DNA of 64,000 nt from Motilibacter aurantiacus (GTDB lineage Bacteria > Actinomycetota > Actinomycetes > Motilibacterales > Motilibacteraceae): contig NZ_JAANNO010000005.1 in NCBI RefSeq assembly GCF_011250645.1, positions 90,863 through 154,862 of the forward strand. The letters run 5' to 3'. A model generated the notes under the pieces. That model searched no databases. It saw nothing but the letters and a program-made list of their open reading frames with translations, and was not told the origin of the DNA. The translations under genes and the position numbers were made by a program. Of the stretch, positions 50,383 through 61,141 are shown in pieces. How positions within the stretch are numbered: position 1 is the first letter of the stretch; each line of letters opens with the position of its first letter.

Positions 50383-51006
50383 GTGAGCCTCGACCTCGGC
50401 GTCGCCCTCACCGCGTTCGTCCCGCTGCTCCTGCTCGAGCTGCCGGACAAGACGTTCATCGCCACCCTCGTCCTGTCCACGCGCTACCGCCCGCTGACCG
50501 CCTGGATCGGCGTCGGCCTCGCCTTCGGCGTGCAGTGCGTGGTGGCCGTGACCGCCGGCGGCGTGCTGTCCCGGCTGCCGACGACGCCGGTGGCCGTCGC
50601 GGCCGCGCTGCTGTTCGCGGCGGGGGCCGTCCTGCTGTGGCGCGGGGCCGCGGCGGCCGACGCCGAGGAGGCGCACACCGAGGAGGAGTTCGCCCGGCGC
50701 ATCACCGGCGGCGGCAGCGGGCTGCGTGCCGTGGGGGCGTGCTTCCTCGTGATCTTCATCGCCGAGTGGGGCGACCTGTCCCAGCTGTTCACGGCCGGCC
50801 TGGCGGCGCACTACGCCGACCCGGTCTCGGTCTTCGTGGGGTCGTGGCTGGCCCTGCTCGCGGTCTCCGGGCTCGCGGCGCTGCTCGGCAAGGCCCTGCT
50901 GCTCAAGGTGCGGCTGTCCACGATCCGGCGCGTCGGTGCCGGCGTGTGCCTCGTCCTGGCCGTCGTCACGGCGCTGCAGGCCGTGGGGGCCGAGCTGCCG
51001 CTCTGA
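50383..51006 (+). CDS. GDT1/TMEM165 (UPF0016) family cation transporter, probable Mn2+ exporter
   Basis: A 207-residue membrane protein with about six helices. The two family signatures are ELPDKTF (first half; usually ELGDKT) and EWGDLSQ (second half). Bacterial relatives such as MneA export Mn2+. GTG at 50383 is chosen because GAAAGG lies 6 nt before it and the membrane region then begins at once; the frame upstream overlaps the riboswitch. Control by the riboswitch fits a manganese-relief role. Confidence 0.9.
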   Translation: MSLDLGVALTAFVPLLLLELPDKTFIATLVLSTRYRPLTAWIGVGLAFGVQCVVAVTAGGVLSRLPTTPVAVAAALLFAAGAVLLWRGAAAADAEEAHTEEEFARRITGGGSGLRAVGACFLVIFIAEWGDLSQLFTAGLAAHYADPVSVFVGSWLALLAVSGLAALLGKALLLKVRLSTIRRVGAGVCLVLAVVTALQAVGAELPL

Positions 51007-51092
51007 CTCCCGCCGGGACCCGCGCCGCCGGCGGCCACTCGTGATCAGCGCGCTTGCCTCAGGCCGGCCCCGTTCCGGCCGATCGAGAACTC

Positions 51093-52148
51093 GTGCGCAC
51101 TGGCTGGGACCTCCCCCCGCTCGGTAGCCCGGCGTTGCACGCGCTGGACGTCCGGGTGCACGGTGCGCTGTCCGTCTTCATGGGCCTGCTCTGCCTGGTC
51201 CTGGCCCCGCTGGGCCGGCACGGCCTCGTCGTCGCGGGCATCGGCGCGACCGTCGTCCTCTTCGGCGGCCTGCCGACGCTGCTGATGTCCCCGCAGCGGA
51301 CGTCCCGGAGGTCCCTGACGGTCGGGATGATGGCGGCCAGCGCAGGCATCACCCTCGGCACCAGCGTCGAGGCCGGCGCCTTCGACGTCAGCACCTCCGC
51401 GCTCATGCTGGTCAGCGTCGTGCTGCACGCGGGCTTCTTCCGCTCCCGGCGGGAGAGCTGGCTGCAGCTGGCCTGGCTGCTGACGGTCTACGCGGTGCCG
51501 CTGATCCTGAACAACGACGGGACGTTCCGGGTCCTCGTCGCATGGGGCCTGCTGGCCACCATGCTCTCGCTGCTGACCGCGGTCGTGGTGTGGGTACGCG
51601 CCGGCATCGACGAGCTCATCGCCGAGCTGCACGTCGAGGCCGAGCACGACCCGCTGACCGGCCTGCTCAACCGCGAGGGGCTCCGCCGCCGCTCGGAGCG
51701 GCTCTTCGGCGCAGCCGGCGGGCAGGGCGCTGACGTCGCTCTGCTGCTCGTCGACGCGGACCACTTCAAGCAGCTGAACGACCGCTACGGGCACCCGGCG
51801 GGCGACGCGGCGCTGTCGTGGCTGAGCCGCCTGCTGACGTCCACCGTCCCGGACACCGGGCTCGTCTGCCGGTACGGCGGCGAAGAGTTCGTGGTCCTCG
51901 TCCCGGCGTGCGACCTCGACACCTCCGTCCTGGAGGCAGAGCGCATCCGGCGGCGGGTCGAGCAGGACGGGCGCGCCACGGCATACCCGTTCACCGTGAG
52001 CATCGGCGTGGCCGTCGGGCCGTTCGAGCCGGGCCTGGCCGAGCTGTACCGGCAGGCCGACGCGGCGCTGTACCGGGCCAAGCGGGGCGGGCGCAACCGG
52101 GTGGCCGCGGCGTCGGTGCTGCAGGCCGCGGCCGAGCGCGCGAGCTGA
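51093..52148 (+). CDS. Membrane GGDEF diguanylate cyclase
   Basis: A 351-residue protein. About six membrane helices (residues about 20-180) precede a GGDEF domain (about 185-340) with HDPLTGLLNREGL, DADHFKQLNDRYGH and RYGGEEF, the intact active-site loop, so it probably makes cyclic di-GMP. No RxxD inhibitory site is seen five residues before the loop. The start is uncertain: GTG at 51093 is used, TTG at 51054 is possible. It is followed by a large palindrome shared with ychF. Confidence 0.88.
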   Translation: MRTGWDLPPLGSPALHALDVRVHGALSVFMGLLCLVLAPLGRHGLVVAGIGATVVLFGGLPTLLMSPQRTSRRSLTVGMMAASAGITLGTSVEAGAFDVSTSALMLVSVVLHAGFFRSRRESWLQLAWLLTVYAVPLILNNDGTFRVLVAWGLLATMLSLLTAVVVWVRAGIDELIAELHVEAEHDPLTGLLNREGLRRRSERLFGAAGGQGADVALLLVDADHFKQLNDRYGHPAGDAALSWLSRLLTSTVPDTGLVCRYGGEEFVVLVPACDLDTSVLEAERIRRRVEQDGRATAYPFTVSIGVAVGPFEPGLAELYRQADAALYRAKRGGRNRVAAASVLQAAAERAS

Positions 52149-52172
52149 CCTCGGCCCGGCTCTACACCCACG

Positions 52173-52240
52173 CTTCCGCCGTGCCGGGGGCACTTCCGCG
52201 GTGTCCTGACACGGCGGAGGTGCCCCTGGCACGGCGGAGG
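52173..52240. terminator. 33-bp nested palindrome between convergent genes (terminator or REP-like)
   Basis: 52173-52205 pairs with 52208-52240, allowing a few G-U and single mismatches, with a 2-nt tip. It is built from four copies of an ACGGCGGAGGT-like 11-mer, two in each orientation. It lies 24 nt after the GGDEF stop and 14 nt after the ychF stop, so it can end both transcripts. Confidence 0.75.
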
Positions 52241-52254
52241 TCGCGCGGACGCGG

Positions 52255-53328
<1,074 letters not shown>

Positions 53329-53411
53329 GAGTCAACGAGCGTACCGGTCCGGCGGCGGGCCGGCAGACGCGCGGCCGGGGACTGTCGGTGCCGCCCGGCA
53401 TGCTGCGCGCC

Positions 53412-54686
53412 ATGGACGGAACGGGTCTCGCTCTGCTGCTGCTCGGCGTCGCCCTGGGGCTGGCCGCCGGCGTCGGGCTCGGGCTGTCGTTCGGCGCCCG
53501 CCGCGGCCTGACCCCCGAGTCGCTCGACGCCCGTGACCGCCGGCTCCTCGAGCTGGCCGACAGCCGCTTCCGGGAGGCGGGGACGCGAGCGGCCGGGGAC
53601 CTCGCGCTGCGCAGCCAGGCGGTCGAGCACGTGGTCGAGCCGGTGCAGCAGGCCCTGGCCCGCGTCGAGGCCCAGCTGCGCGGCATCGAGTCGGCGCGGG
53701 CGGCGTCGGCCGCCACCCTCGCCGAGCAGGTACGCGGGGTCCAGCACGCCTCCGAGGCCCTGCGCGCCGAGACGGCCGCGCTGGCGGGGGCGCTGCGCTC
53801 CCCCAACGCCCGCGGCCGGTGGGGCGAGATGCAGCTGCGGCGCGTGGTCGAGGTGGCGGGCATGCTCGCGCACTGCGACTTCGAGGAGCAGGTGGCGCTG
53901 TCGACCGCCGACGGGACCGTCCGTCCGGACCTGGTCGTGCGCCTGGCCGGGGGCCGCTCGGTGGTGGTCGACGCGAAGGTGCCGCTCACCGCGTACCTCG
54001 AGGCGGCCGAGCAGTCCCGGCCCGCGCAGCGGCAGGAGGGGCTGCGCCGCCACGCGCAAGCGCTGCGCGCCCACGTCGACGCCCTCGCGAAGAAGGAGTA
54101 CTGGGCGGCGGTCCAGCCCGGGCCCGAGCTCGTCGTGCTGTTCGTGCCCGGGGAGGCGTTCCTCGCCCCCGCCCTCGAGCACGACCCCGCGCTGCTCGAC
54201 GACGCCATGGCGCGCGGGGTCGTCGTGGCGACGCCGACCACGCTGCTGACGCTGTTGCGCACGGTCGCCTTCGGCTGGCAGCAGGACTCGCTGGCCGAGG
54301 GCGCCCGGGAGGTGGTGGCCGCGGGCCGCGAGCTGCACCGTCGGCTCGGCACGCTCGCGGCCCGGGTCGACAAGCTCGGACGGTCGTTGCGGCGCTCGGT
54401 CGACGACTACAACTCCACGGTCGGCTCGTTCGAGCGCTCCGTGGTGCCGGCTGCCCGCAAGCTGTCGAGCCTCTCCCCCGGCGCGGCCGCGGGCTCCGCG
54501 CGGCCGGAGCCGCTCGACGCGGTGCCCCGAGGGGTCGCCGCGGACCTCCTCGCGCCCGCACCGGGCGGGGAGCCGCAGCTGCCCGAGTCCGAGCTGCTGG
54601 AGCGGCCGACCGGGCCGGAGCTGCTCGAGCCCGAGCTCGGCGTCTACGTCGAGGCGCGTCCCGCCGACGCGGAGGGCGCCGCGTGA
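53412..54686 (+). CDS. rmuC: DNA recombination protein RmuC
   Basis: A 424-residue protein. An N-terminal membrane helix (GLALLLLGVALGLAAGVGLG) and coiled coil (to about 130) precede a PD-(D/E)XK nuclease-like core: GRWGEMQLRRVVEVAGM, then RPDLVVRL and VVDAKVPLTAYLEA. RmuC limits DNA inversions at short repeats. The ATG at 53412 is preferred over the upstream GTG as it directly starts the membrane helix. It is inserted between ychF and the DUF6542 gene, which are close neighbours in mycobacteria. Confidence 0.92.
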   Translation: MDGTGLALLLLGVALGLAAGVGLGLSFGARRGLTPESLDARDRRLLELADSRFREAGTRAAGDLALRSQAVEHVVEPVQQALARVEAQLRGIESARAASAATLAEQVRGVQHASEALRAETAALAGALRSPNARGRWGEMQLRRVVEVAGMLAHCDFEEQVALSTADGTVRPDLVVRLAGGRSVVVDAKVPLTAYLEAAEQSRPAQRQEGLRRHAQALRAHVDALAKKEYWAAVQPGPELVVLFVPGEAFLAPALEHDPALLDDAMARGVVVATPTTLLTLLRTVAFGWQQDSLAEGAREVVAAGRELHRRLGTLAARVDKLGRSLRRSVDDYNSTVGSFERSVVPAARKLSSLSPGAAAGSARPEPLDAVPRGVAADLLAPAPGGEPQLPESELLERPTGPELLEPELGVYVEARPADAEGAA

Positions 54687-54757
54687 CCGCCGCCGGCTGA
54701 CGCACCCCGCGTCCCTCCTCCCGGCGCGCCTGCCCGGTGACGGGCGGGTCCCGTCGT

Positions 54758-54763
54758 TACCGT
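54758..54763 (+). promoter_or_regulatory. -10 element TACCGT, leaderless DUF6542 gene
   Basis: TACCGT lies 6 nt before the GTG at 54770, the same hexamer and spacing as at dapD. Confidence 0.55.
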
Positions 54764-54769
54764 CCCAAG

Positions 54770-55540
54770 GTGCACAACCCCGTACGCGCGAAAGCCCCGT
54801 CCGATCTCGAGGCCACTGGCGTGGCCCTCGTCGGCGCCGCCGCCGCGTTCACGGGCGCCCTCGTGGACATCGCCGTCGCGCAGAAGCTCGGGCTGGCCTT
54901 CCTCGCGACCTTCCTCGTCGTGTCGGTCTGGGGTGCCGCGCGGGTGCGCCGCTGCGAGCTCCCGGCCGCGGTCGTCCTCCCGCCGCTGGTGTTCGCGGTG
55001 GTGGCCTTCCTCGCCGGGCAGTTCCTCGGCGGGCACGACGAGGGCTCCTGGCTCGTCGGGCAGGGGCTCGACCTCGTCAGCGCGCTCGCCACGGGCGCCC
55101 CCGCGCTGCTCGCCGGCACCGTCCTCGCCGGTGCGGTGGCCGGGGGCCGGCTGCTGATGGAGCGCCGGGCCGCCCGCATGCCCGACGGCGTGGAGGCCGA
55201 GCACGACGACGACGTCGAGGGCTACGTCGAGGAGCTCGGCGAGGACGACATCGCCCCCGACGCAGACGCCGCCGACGGCCAGCTCGGGCAGGATGCGGCG
55301 GACCGTGCTCCCGCCGGCTCTGCGGCCTCGGCGGGCCGGGACGACGAGGACGGCCCGGCGGCGGGCGCCGAGCCGTTCGCGCCTCCGGCACGTGGGACGT
55401 CCGACGGGCGCACGAGCGCGGCACCCGGCGGCTCCGCCGTCGCGGCGGGCCCGGCGGACGGCGTGGCCTCCCCGGTCCCGGGCGCTGAGGGCGCCGCCGA
55501 CCCCGAGGTCCCGTCTCCCCGCGTCGCCAAGTCCGCCTGA
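54770..55540 (+). CDS. DUF6542 membrane protein
   Basis: A 256-residue protein with about four membrane helices in its first 130 residues (VALVGAAAAFTGALVDIAV, GLAFLATFLVVSVWGAARV, VLPPLVFAVVAFLAGQFLG, TGAPALLAGTVLAGAVAGG) and a long acidic, Ala/Pro-rich tail. Genes of this type lie between ychF and ispH across actinobacteria (Rv1111c). Function unknown. The GTG at 54770 is supported by the -10 spacing. Confidence 0.8.
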   Translation: MHNPVRAKAPSDLEATGVALVGAAAAFTGALVDIAVAQKLGLAFLATFLVVSVWGAARVRRCELPAAVVLPPLVFAVVAFLAGQFLGGHDEGSWLVGQGLDLVSALATGAPALLAGTVLAGAVAGGRLLMERRAARMPDGVEAEHDDDVEGYVEELGEDDIAPDADAADGQLGQDAADRAPAGSAASAGRDDEDGPAAGAEPFAPPARGTSDGRTSAAPGGSAVAAGPADGVASPVPGAEGAADPEVPSPRVAKSA

Positions 55541-55590
55541 CGCGAGCGGCCGGCGGCGACAGCGCGCCGACCGCAGGCTCCCGGCCCGCG

Positions 55591-56616
55591 TCAGCGCGCG
55601 GCGGCCGCCTTCATGTCCCGCCGCAGCTCGACGGGGAGCGCGAAGAGCAGGCTCTCCTGCGCGGAGCGGACCTCCTCGACCCGGCCGAAGCCACGCTCGG
55701 CGAGCCAGGCGAGCACGTCGCGGACCAGGATCTCGGGCACCGAGGCGCCGCTGGTCACGCCTACGGTCGAGACTCCGGCGAGCCACTCGTCCTGGCACTC
55801 GGAGGCGTAGTCCACGAGGTACGCGGCCTTGGCGCCGTACTCCAGGGACACCTCGACGAGGCGGACGGAGTTCGAGGAGTTGCGCGAGCCGACGACGATC
55901 ACGAGGTCGGACTGCGCGGCGATGTCCTTGACCGCGACCTGCCGGTTCTGCGTGGCGTAGCAGATGTCGTCGCTCGGCGGGTCCTGCAGGAGCGGGAACT
56001 TCTCCTTGAGCCGGCGGACCGTCTCGAGCGTCTCGTCGACCGACAGGGTGGTCTGCGAGAGCCACACGACGCGGGCCGGGTCGCGGACGACGACGTCGTC
56101 CACCCCGTCCGGGCCGTCGACCAGGTGGATGTGGTCGGGGGCCTCGCCGCTGGTGCCGATGACCTCCTCGTGGCCCTCGTGGCCGATGAGCAGGATGTCG
56201 TAGTCGGCGGACGCGAACCGGCGGGCCTCGTTGTGCACCTTGGTGACCAACGGGCACGTGGCGTCGATCGTCTTGAGGCTGCGCGAGCGGGCCTCGTCGT
56301 GGACGACCGGGGCGACGCCGTGCGCGGAGAAGATGACCGTGGCGCCCTCGGGCACCTCGTCGGTCTCGTCCACGAAGACCGCGCCGCGGGCCTCGAGCGT
56401 CTCGACGACGTACTTGTTGTGCACGATCTGCTTGCGCACGTAGACCGGGGCGCCGTAGAGCTCGAGGGCCTTCTCGACGGTCTCGACCGCGCGGTCGACG
56501 CCGGCGCAGTAGCCGCGGGGCGCCGCCAGCAGGACGCGTCCCCCCGTCCCAGCGGTCGGTGCGGCAGGCAGCGAGCTCGCGTCGGGCGGGGCCACGTCAG
56601 CGGTCATGCCTCCCAT
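55591..56616 (-). CDS. ispH: 4-hydroxy-3-methylbut-2-enyl diphosphate reductase
   Basis: A 341-residue Fe-S enzyme that makes IPP and DMAPP in the last step of the MEP isoprenoid pathway. The three cluster cysteines are in [22 protein letters not shown] and SECQDEW. HNKYVV and the E residue in GEEVIGT-like [11 protein letters not shown] are conserved. The ATG at 56616 or another three codons later may be used; neither has a good ribosome binding site. Rv1110 is the orthologue. Confidence 0.95.
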   Translation of the reverse strand: MGGMTADVAPPDASSLPAAPTAGTGGRVLLAAPRGYCAGVDRAVETVEKALELYGAPVYVRKQIVHNKYVVETLEARGAVFVDETDEVPEGATVIFSAHGVAPVVHDEARSRSLKTIDATCPLVTKVHNEARRFASADYDILLIGHEGHEEVIGTSGEAPDHIHLVDGPDGVDDVVVRDPARVVWLSQTTLSVDETLETVRRLKEKFPLLQDPPSDDICYATQNRQVAVKDIAAQSDLVIVVGSRNSSNSVRLVEVSLEYGAKAAYLVDYASECQDEWLAGVSTVGVTSGASVPEILVRDVLAWLAERGFGRVEEVRSAQESLLFALPVELRRDMKAAAAR

Positions 56617-56730
56617 GGTAGGTGCGCGATGCCTCGGCGGGCTGTCGTCGCGGGAAGCGTGCGACCGGCGTCACGTGTCGCGCGCCGGGGCGCCGGGCAC
56701 GCAAGGCGGACGACTCCGAGGAGGCTGTCC

Positions 56731-57372
56731 ATGCACGTACCGTTCCTGCCCGCGAAGCCCACCCCCCGCGGGCGCGGGCCCGTCGACGCCCCGGCCGCCG
56801 CGATCGGCGCCGTGGTGACCGCGGCGGGCCAGCTTGCCGAGCAGGCGGTCGCGACCGTACGCGGGCTCCCCGAGCTCAGCACCGCCGCCCAGCTGCGCAG
56901 GCAGCGCGCAGCGACCGGGCGCCGGGTCGCCGCGGTGGTCGCCGGGGCCGTCGCGGCCGTCGTGCTCGCCCGGCGGCGGGGGGTGAGCGCGCCCCGGTCG
57001 GCTCCCGAGCCGCCCCCGGCGTACGAGACGCCCGCGGCGGGGGCGGCGGGCGCACCGGGCGCGGCCGCCGCCCTGGCCGAGGAGGCGGCGCAGGAGGCGC
57101 GCACGCCCGACGGCGCGACGCTGCACGCGGACGACCTGCCGATCGAGGACTACGACCACCTGACGGTCGGCACGCTGCATTCCCGGATCCGCTCGCTGAC
57201 GGTCGGGGAGCTGAGCGTGCTGCGGGCGTACGAGGCCGCCCACGCCCACCGGCTGCAGGTCACGACGCTGCTCGACAACCGGATCGCCAGGCTGCGGGCG
57301 CAGGAGAGCGTCCGGGGCGCCGACGGCGAGGGCGCGGCGGCCAGCGACGGGTCCGCGGTACCCAGCGCCTAG
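56731..57372 (+). CDS. Lipid droplet-associated-type protein (Rv1109c-like)
   Basis: A 213-residue protein. After a short polar start there is an amphipathic stretch (AIGAVVTAAGQLAEQAVATV), a hydrophobic segment (VAAVVAGAVAAVVLA) and an Ala/Pro-rich linker. The C-terminal domain (LPIEDYDHLTVGTLHSRIRS, then LSVLRAYEAAHAHR) is a small helical actinobacterial module. GAGGAGG lies 6 nt before the ATG. It stands between ispH and xseA, as Rv1109c does. Function not established. Confidence 0.78.
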   Translation: MHVPFLPAKPTPRGRGPVDAPAAAIGAVVTAAGQLAEQAVATVRGLPELSTAAQLRRQRAATGRRVAAVVAGAVAAVVLARRRGVSAPRSAPEPPPAYETPAAGAAGAPGAAAALAEEAAQEARTPDGATLHADDLPIEDYDHLTVGTLHSRIRSLTVGELSVLRAYEAAHAHRLQVTTLLDNRIARLRAQESVRGADGEGAAASDGSAVPSA

Positions 57373-57381
57373 CCTCGTCGG

Positions 57382-58590
57382 GTGCCGCTGGAGACCTCGC
57401 CGGAGTCCCCGGCCCCCGTACGCCGCATCAGCGCGCTGCTCGCGCAGTACGTCGGCCGGCTGGGGGCCGTGTGGCTCGAGGGACAGGTCACCCAGTGCAC
57501 CCGGCGCCCGGGCACCCGCACCGCGTTCCTGACCCTGCGCGACGCGGCCGCGGACGTGTCGCTGCCGGTGACCGTGCCGGTCGACGTGCTCGACGCCCTC
57601 CCGGCCCCGCTGCGGGAGGGCGCCGCGGTCGTCGTGCACGCGAAGCCGTCGTTCTGGCCGGCCCGCGGCACGCTGTCGATGGCAGCCGACGAGCTGCGCT
57701 CCGTCGGGGTGGGCGCGCTGCTGGCGCGGCTCGAGGAGCTCAAGCGCGTGCTCTCGGCGGAGGGGCTGTTCGCGCCGGAGCGCAAGCGGCCGCTGCCCTT
57801 CCTGCCGCACGTCGTCGGCCTGGTGTGCGGGCGCGCCTCGGCCGCTGAGCGTGACGTGGTGGAGAACGCGCGCCGCCGCTGGCCCGCGGTCCGGTTCCGC
57901 GTCGAGGAGGTCGCCGTCCAGGGCCCGAACGCCGTGACCGAGGTGGTCGGCGCGCTGCAGCGGCTGGAGGCCGACCGCGAGGTCGACGTCATCGTGGTCA
58001 CGCGGGGCGGCGGGTCCGTCGAGGACCTGCTGCCGTTCAGCAACGAGGCGATGGTCCGCGCCGTGGCGGCCTGCTTCACCCCCGTCGTGAGCGCGATCGG
58101 CCACGAGGTCGATGCCCCGCTGCTCGACCTCGTCGCCGACGTCCGGGCGTCGACGCCGACGGACGCGGCCAAGCGGGTCGTGCCCGACATGGAGGAGGAG
58201 CTGGCCCGCGTCGCCTCGCTGCGCGAGCGGGCGTTCGGTGCCGTCTCGGCCCGGGTCTCCCGCGAGCAGTCCGGGCTGGACGCGCTGCGCTCGCGCCCCG
58301 CGCTCGCCGACCCGTACCGCCTGCTCGACGCCCACGCCCAGCAGGCGCGGGACCTGCGCGACCGGGCCCGGCGCTGCTTCTGGGCCCGGGTCGACCGGGC
58401 GTCCGACGAGCTCACCCACGCCCGCGCCCGGGTCACGGCGCTCTCCCCTGCCGCCACCCTCGAGCGCGGGTACGCCGTCGTGCAGCGCCGCGACGACGGG
58501 CACGTGGTGCGCCACCCGGAGGACGCCCCTGCGGGGACTGCGCTCCGGCTGCGGCTGGCCGAGGGCGAGGCCGCGGCGACGGCCGGCTGA
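57382..58590 (+). CDS. xseA: Exodeoxyribonuclease VII large subunit
   Basis: A 402-residue nuclease subunit that, with XseB, degrades single-stranded DNA. The OB-fold ([12 protein letters not shown]) is followed by the catalytic core ([35 protein letters not shown]) and a long coiled coil (residues about 270-360). GTG start 9 bp after the preceding stop. xseB, normally next, is 2.5 kb away beyond an inserted gene. Rv1108c is the orthologue. Confidence 0.95.
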   Translation: MPLETSPESPAPVRRISALLAQYVGRLGAVWLEGQVTQCTRRPGTRTAFLTLRDAAADVSLPVTVPVDVLDALPAPLREGAAVVVHAKPSFWPARGTLSMAADELRSVGVGALLARLEELKRVLSAEGLFAPERKRPLPFLPHVVGLVCGRASAAERDVVENARRRWPAVRFRVEEVAVQGPNAVTEVVGALQRLEADREVDVIVVTRGGGSVEDLLPFSNEAMVRAVAACFTPVVSAIGHEVDAPLLDLVADVRASTPTDAAKRVVPDMEEELARVASLRERAFGAVSARVSREQSGLDALRSRPALADPYRLLDAHAQQARDLRDRARRCFWARVDRASDELTHARARVTALSPAATLERGYAVVQRRDDGHVVRHPEDAPAGTALRLRLAEGEAAATAG

Positions 58591-58601
58591 GCGCGAGCCA
58601 C

Positions 58602-58621
58602 CCGGGTCGCCCGCGACCCGG
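58602..58621 (+). terminator. Short hairpin after xseA
   Basis: CCGGGTCGC and GCGACCCGG (9-bp arms, 2-nt tip) begin 11 nt after the xseA stop. Confidence 0.5.
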
Positions 58622-58706
58622 CGGTGAGCGGGGCCCCCGCACCGACGTCGTCGCCGAGGAGCGGCCCGGCGCGCTGCCGGCGACCCTCGGCCCCGCGGAC
58701 GCGAGC

Positions 58707-58744
58707 CGACGGCCCGGCGCCCCCGAGGGGGAGCCGGGCCGTCG
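58707..58744. terminator. Bidirectional terminator between xseA and the 5'-nucleotidase gene
   Basis: CGACGGCCCGGC (58707-58718) pairs perfectly with GCCGGGCCGTCG (58733-58744), and the loop holds a further CCCCC/GGGGG stem. It lies 17 nt after the nucleotidase stop on the minus strand. Confidence 0.8.
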
Positions 58745-58761
58745 AGAGGGAACCGCGTGCG

Positions 58762-60981
58762 TCAGGCCGCGAGGGCCGGGAGCAGCCCCAGCAGCGCGGT
58801 CCGCGCCCCGGCGGCGAGCTTGCCGGTGCGGGCGGACGTGAGCGCGGAGCGCACGGCGGCCAGGTCGCCGGCGGCGGCCAGCTCCTGCACGTCGCGGACG
58901 AAGCTGCCCGCCGCCTCGCCCGTGGCGGCGTACGCGGCCAGCCGCTCGGCGACCTCGTCGAGCGCGGCGCGGGTGGCGTCGGCGGTCGGCGCCCAGCTGC
59001 CGAGCACCGCGAGCAGCTCGTCCTTGGCCTGCGGGGACACCTTGCTCAGCGGGAGTGCGGCGATGGCCGTCGTGAGCGCGACCGCCCGTGAACGGGTGGT
59101 GGCGGCATTGTTGGCGTCCTGCGCCTCGGCCACGAGCGACCACTGCGTGGCGAGGTCGCGGCCGACGCTGCGGGTGAGGCCGCCGCCCGCCACGACCTCC
59201 GAAATCGTGTTCCCGAACGGGAAGTCGTACACCGGTACGTCGCCGGCGACCAGGCGCCAGTCGCTGCTCGCGAAGTCGGCCGGGTCGATCTCGCCCTTGG
59301 CCGTCACGTAGTCGATGACCAGCTGCCGGTTCTCGACCATCGGGTTGTAGATGATCGGCGCGGACGCGACGTGCGGGGCGCCGCCGCCGCCGTTCTGCCG
59401 GTAGTTGTTGATCGCGACGGCGAAGCGCTGCGCGGGGTCGATCGGCGTGCCGCCGAACGTCAGGTTGCGGATGCGCGAGCCGTCGGGCGCGGTGATGTCG
59501 ATGTCGTAGGACACCCCGGAGACGACGTCGTAGTTGTAGAGCGGCTTGGTGCCGGGGATCGAGCTGCGGGTGTACGGCCCCGGGCCGGTCGCGCGGCGGA
59601 AGTACCCCGCGGACCACTCGAGGAAGTCCTTGACCTGCGCGCCGGTGAGCTCGACGGCCAGCAGGGTGTTGTCGTAGATGTACACGCTCGCCGCGTCGCG
59701 CACGGACACCCGGCCGGCCGGGATCTTGCCGGTGTTGTTGAACGGGGCGGCGATGGAGAGGACCGGCAGGCCGGCGTACTCGGTGCCGGCGACGCCGGCG
59801 CGGACCGCCTCGGTCTGGACGTGGTTGATGAGGTCGAGCGCCGGCACGTCACGCACGTCGGCCTGCGCGAGCGACATCTCTTTGGTCGAGGTGCCGATCG
59901 GCGAGTTCACGTAGTCGACGACCCGCTGGTGCTGCGCGCCGGCGAGAGCGACGATCTCCGGGTCCTCGGCCACGCCGGTGGTGTTGAGCAGCGCCGAGGC
60001 CTTGGTGACGAGCGTCCAGGCGCCGTCGACCTTGTCGAGGCCGAGGTCGATCACCGACAGGCGGCGGCCCCAGGAGCCCGGCTGGGTGAGCAGGACGCTC
60101 TTGCCGGTCGCGGTGTTCGTGACCAGCTGCTGGGCGACGTTGGAGTGCGAGTGCCCGGCGACGATGACGTCGATGCCGGGGACCTGGCGTGCCATGTCGG
60201 CGGCGAAGTTCTCCGGGAACGGGATGGCGTTGCCGTACGACGTCGATCCCGAGACGCCGGTGTGCGCGAGCACGACGACGACGTCGGCGCCTGCGGCCTT
60301 GACCTGCGGGACGTACTTCGCGGCCTGCTCGACGCCGCCGGTGAAGTCGAGCTGTCCCTCGACGTTGCCGCGGTCCCAGACCGCGCTGCCCGGGGTCGTG
60401 ATGCCGAGGATGCCGACCTTGACCGGGTCGTGGCCCGGCACCGTCATGGTCTTGATCGTGTACGGCGCGAAGGCGGGCTCCTGCGTGCCGTGCTTCAGCA
60501 CGTTCGCCGTGACGATCGGGAAGTCGAGCTGGCTCTCGAACGAGCGCAGGAACGGGACCCCGTAGTTGAACTCGTGGTTGCCGGTGACCATGGCGTCGTA
60601 GCCCATGGCGTTCATGACGGCCGCGACCGGATGCGTGAACGTGCTGGTCGGCGGCTGGTTCTTCGCGTAGTACGTGCCGAGCGGGGTGCCCTGGACCGTG
60701 TCGCCGTTGTCGACCAGCAGCGTCGACGCCGCGCCACGCTCGTTGCGCAGCTGCTTGACCAGGGTCGAGACCTTCGCGAAGCCGGTCTGGTTGGCCGCCG
60801 GAGCAGAGTTGGCGAAGTAGTCCCAGTTGAAGATGTTCGAGTGGACGTCGGTCGTGCCGAGCACGGTGAGGTCGACGTGGTCCTCGACCGCGGCGCTCGC
60901 GGGCGCGGCAGGGGCCAGGAGCACCGCGGACACCAGCGCGGCAACGGCCAGCGGCAGGCGGCGGAGGCTTCTCGGAGTCAT
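58762..60981 (-). CDS. Secreted bifunctional metallophosphatase / 5'-nucleotidase (CpdB/UshA-like)
   Basis: A 739-residue exported enzyme. Signal peptide about 1-30 (LAVAALVSAVLLAPAAPASA). The metallophosphatase domain has TTDVHSN, DNGDTVQG, GNHEFNYG, AHTG and AGHSHSN. The 5'-nucleotidase C-terminal domain covers about 345-560, with NNYRQNGGGG typical of 2',3'-cyclic-nucleotide phosphodiesterases. A helical domain of about 130 residues closes the protein. It likely releases phosphate from extracellular nucleotides. It lies on the opposite strand and splits the xseA-xseB pair. Confidence 0.92.
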   Translation of the reverse strand: MTPRSLRRLPLAVAALVSAVLLAPAAPASAAVEDHVDLTVLGTTDVHSNIFNWDYFANSAPAANQTGFAKVSTLVKQLRNERGAASTLLVDNGDTVQGTPLGTYYAKNQPPTSTFTHPVAAVMNAMGYDAMVTGNHEFNYGVPFLRSFESQLDFPIVTANVLKHGTQEPAFAPYTIKTMTVPGHDPVKVGILGITTPGSAVWDRGNVEGQLDFTGGVEQAAKYVPQVKAAGADVVVVLAHTGVSGSTSYGNAIPFPENFAADMARQVPGIDVIVAGHSHSNVAQQLVTNTATGKSVLLTQPGSWGRRLSVIDLGLDKVDGAWTLVTKASALLNTTGVAEDPEIVALAGAQHQRVVDYVNSPIGTSTKEMSLAQADVRDVPALDLINHVQTEAVRAGVAGTEYAGLPVLSIAAPFNNTGKIPAGRVSVRDAASVYIYDNTLLAVELTGAQVKDFLEWSAGYFRRATGPGPYTRSSIPGTKPLYNYDVVSGVSYDIDITAPDGSRIRNLTFGGTPIDPAQRFAVAINNYRQNGGGGAPHVASAPIIYNPMVENRQLVIDYVTAKGEIDPADFASSDWRLVAGDVPVYDFPFGNTISEVVAGGGLTRSVGRDLATQWSLVAEAQDANNAATTRSRAVALTTAIAALPLSKVSPQAKDELLAVLGSWAPTADATRAALDEVAERLAAYAATGEAAGSFVRDVQELAAAGDLAAVRSALTSARTGKLAAGARTALLGLLPALAA

Positions 60982-61129
60982 GGGGTGGACGGTCCTCGAG
61001 GGTCGTGGCACGCGGTCGTGCCGGGGAGGGCGGGAGCCACGCCGGGCCGGCGGCCCGGGCGGCGGCAGCGGAAGCCTGCCGTGCGAACCTTGCGGCCCGG
61101 TGAACGGCGGCCGACCGACGGCTCCAGCC

Positions 61130-61135
61130 TAGGCT
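61130..61135 (+). promoter_or_regulatory. -10 element TAGGCT, leaderless xseB
   Basis: TAGGCT lies 6 nt before the ATG at 61142; GGAGAC between them is too close to act as a normal ribosome binding site. Confidence 0.5.
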
Positions 61136-61141
61136 GGAGAC

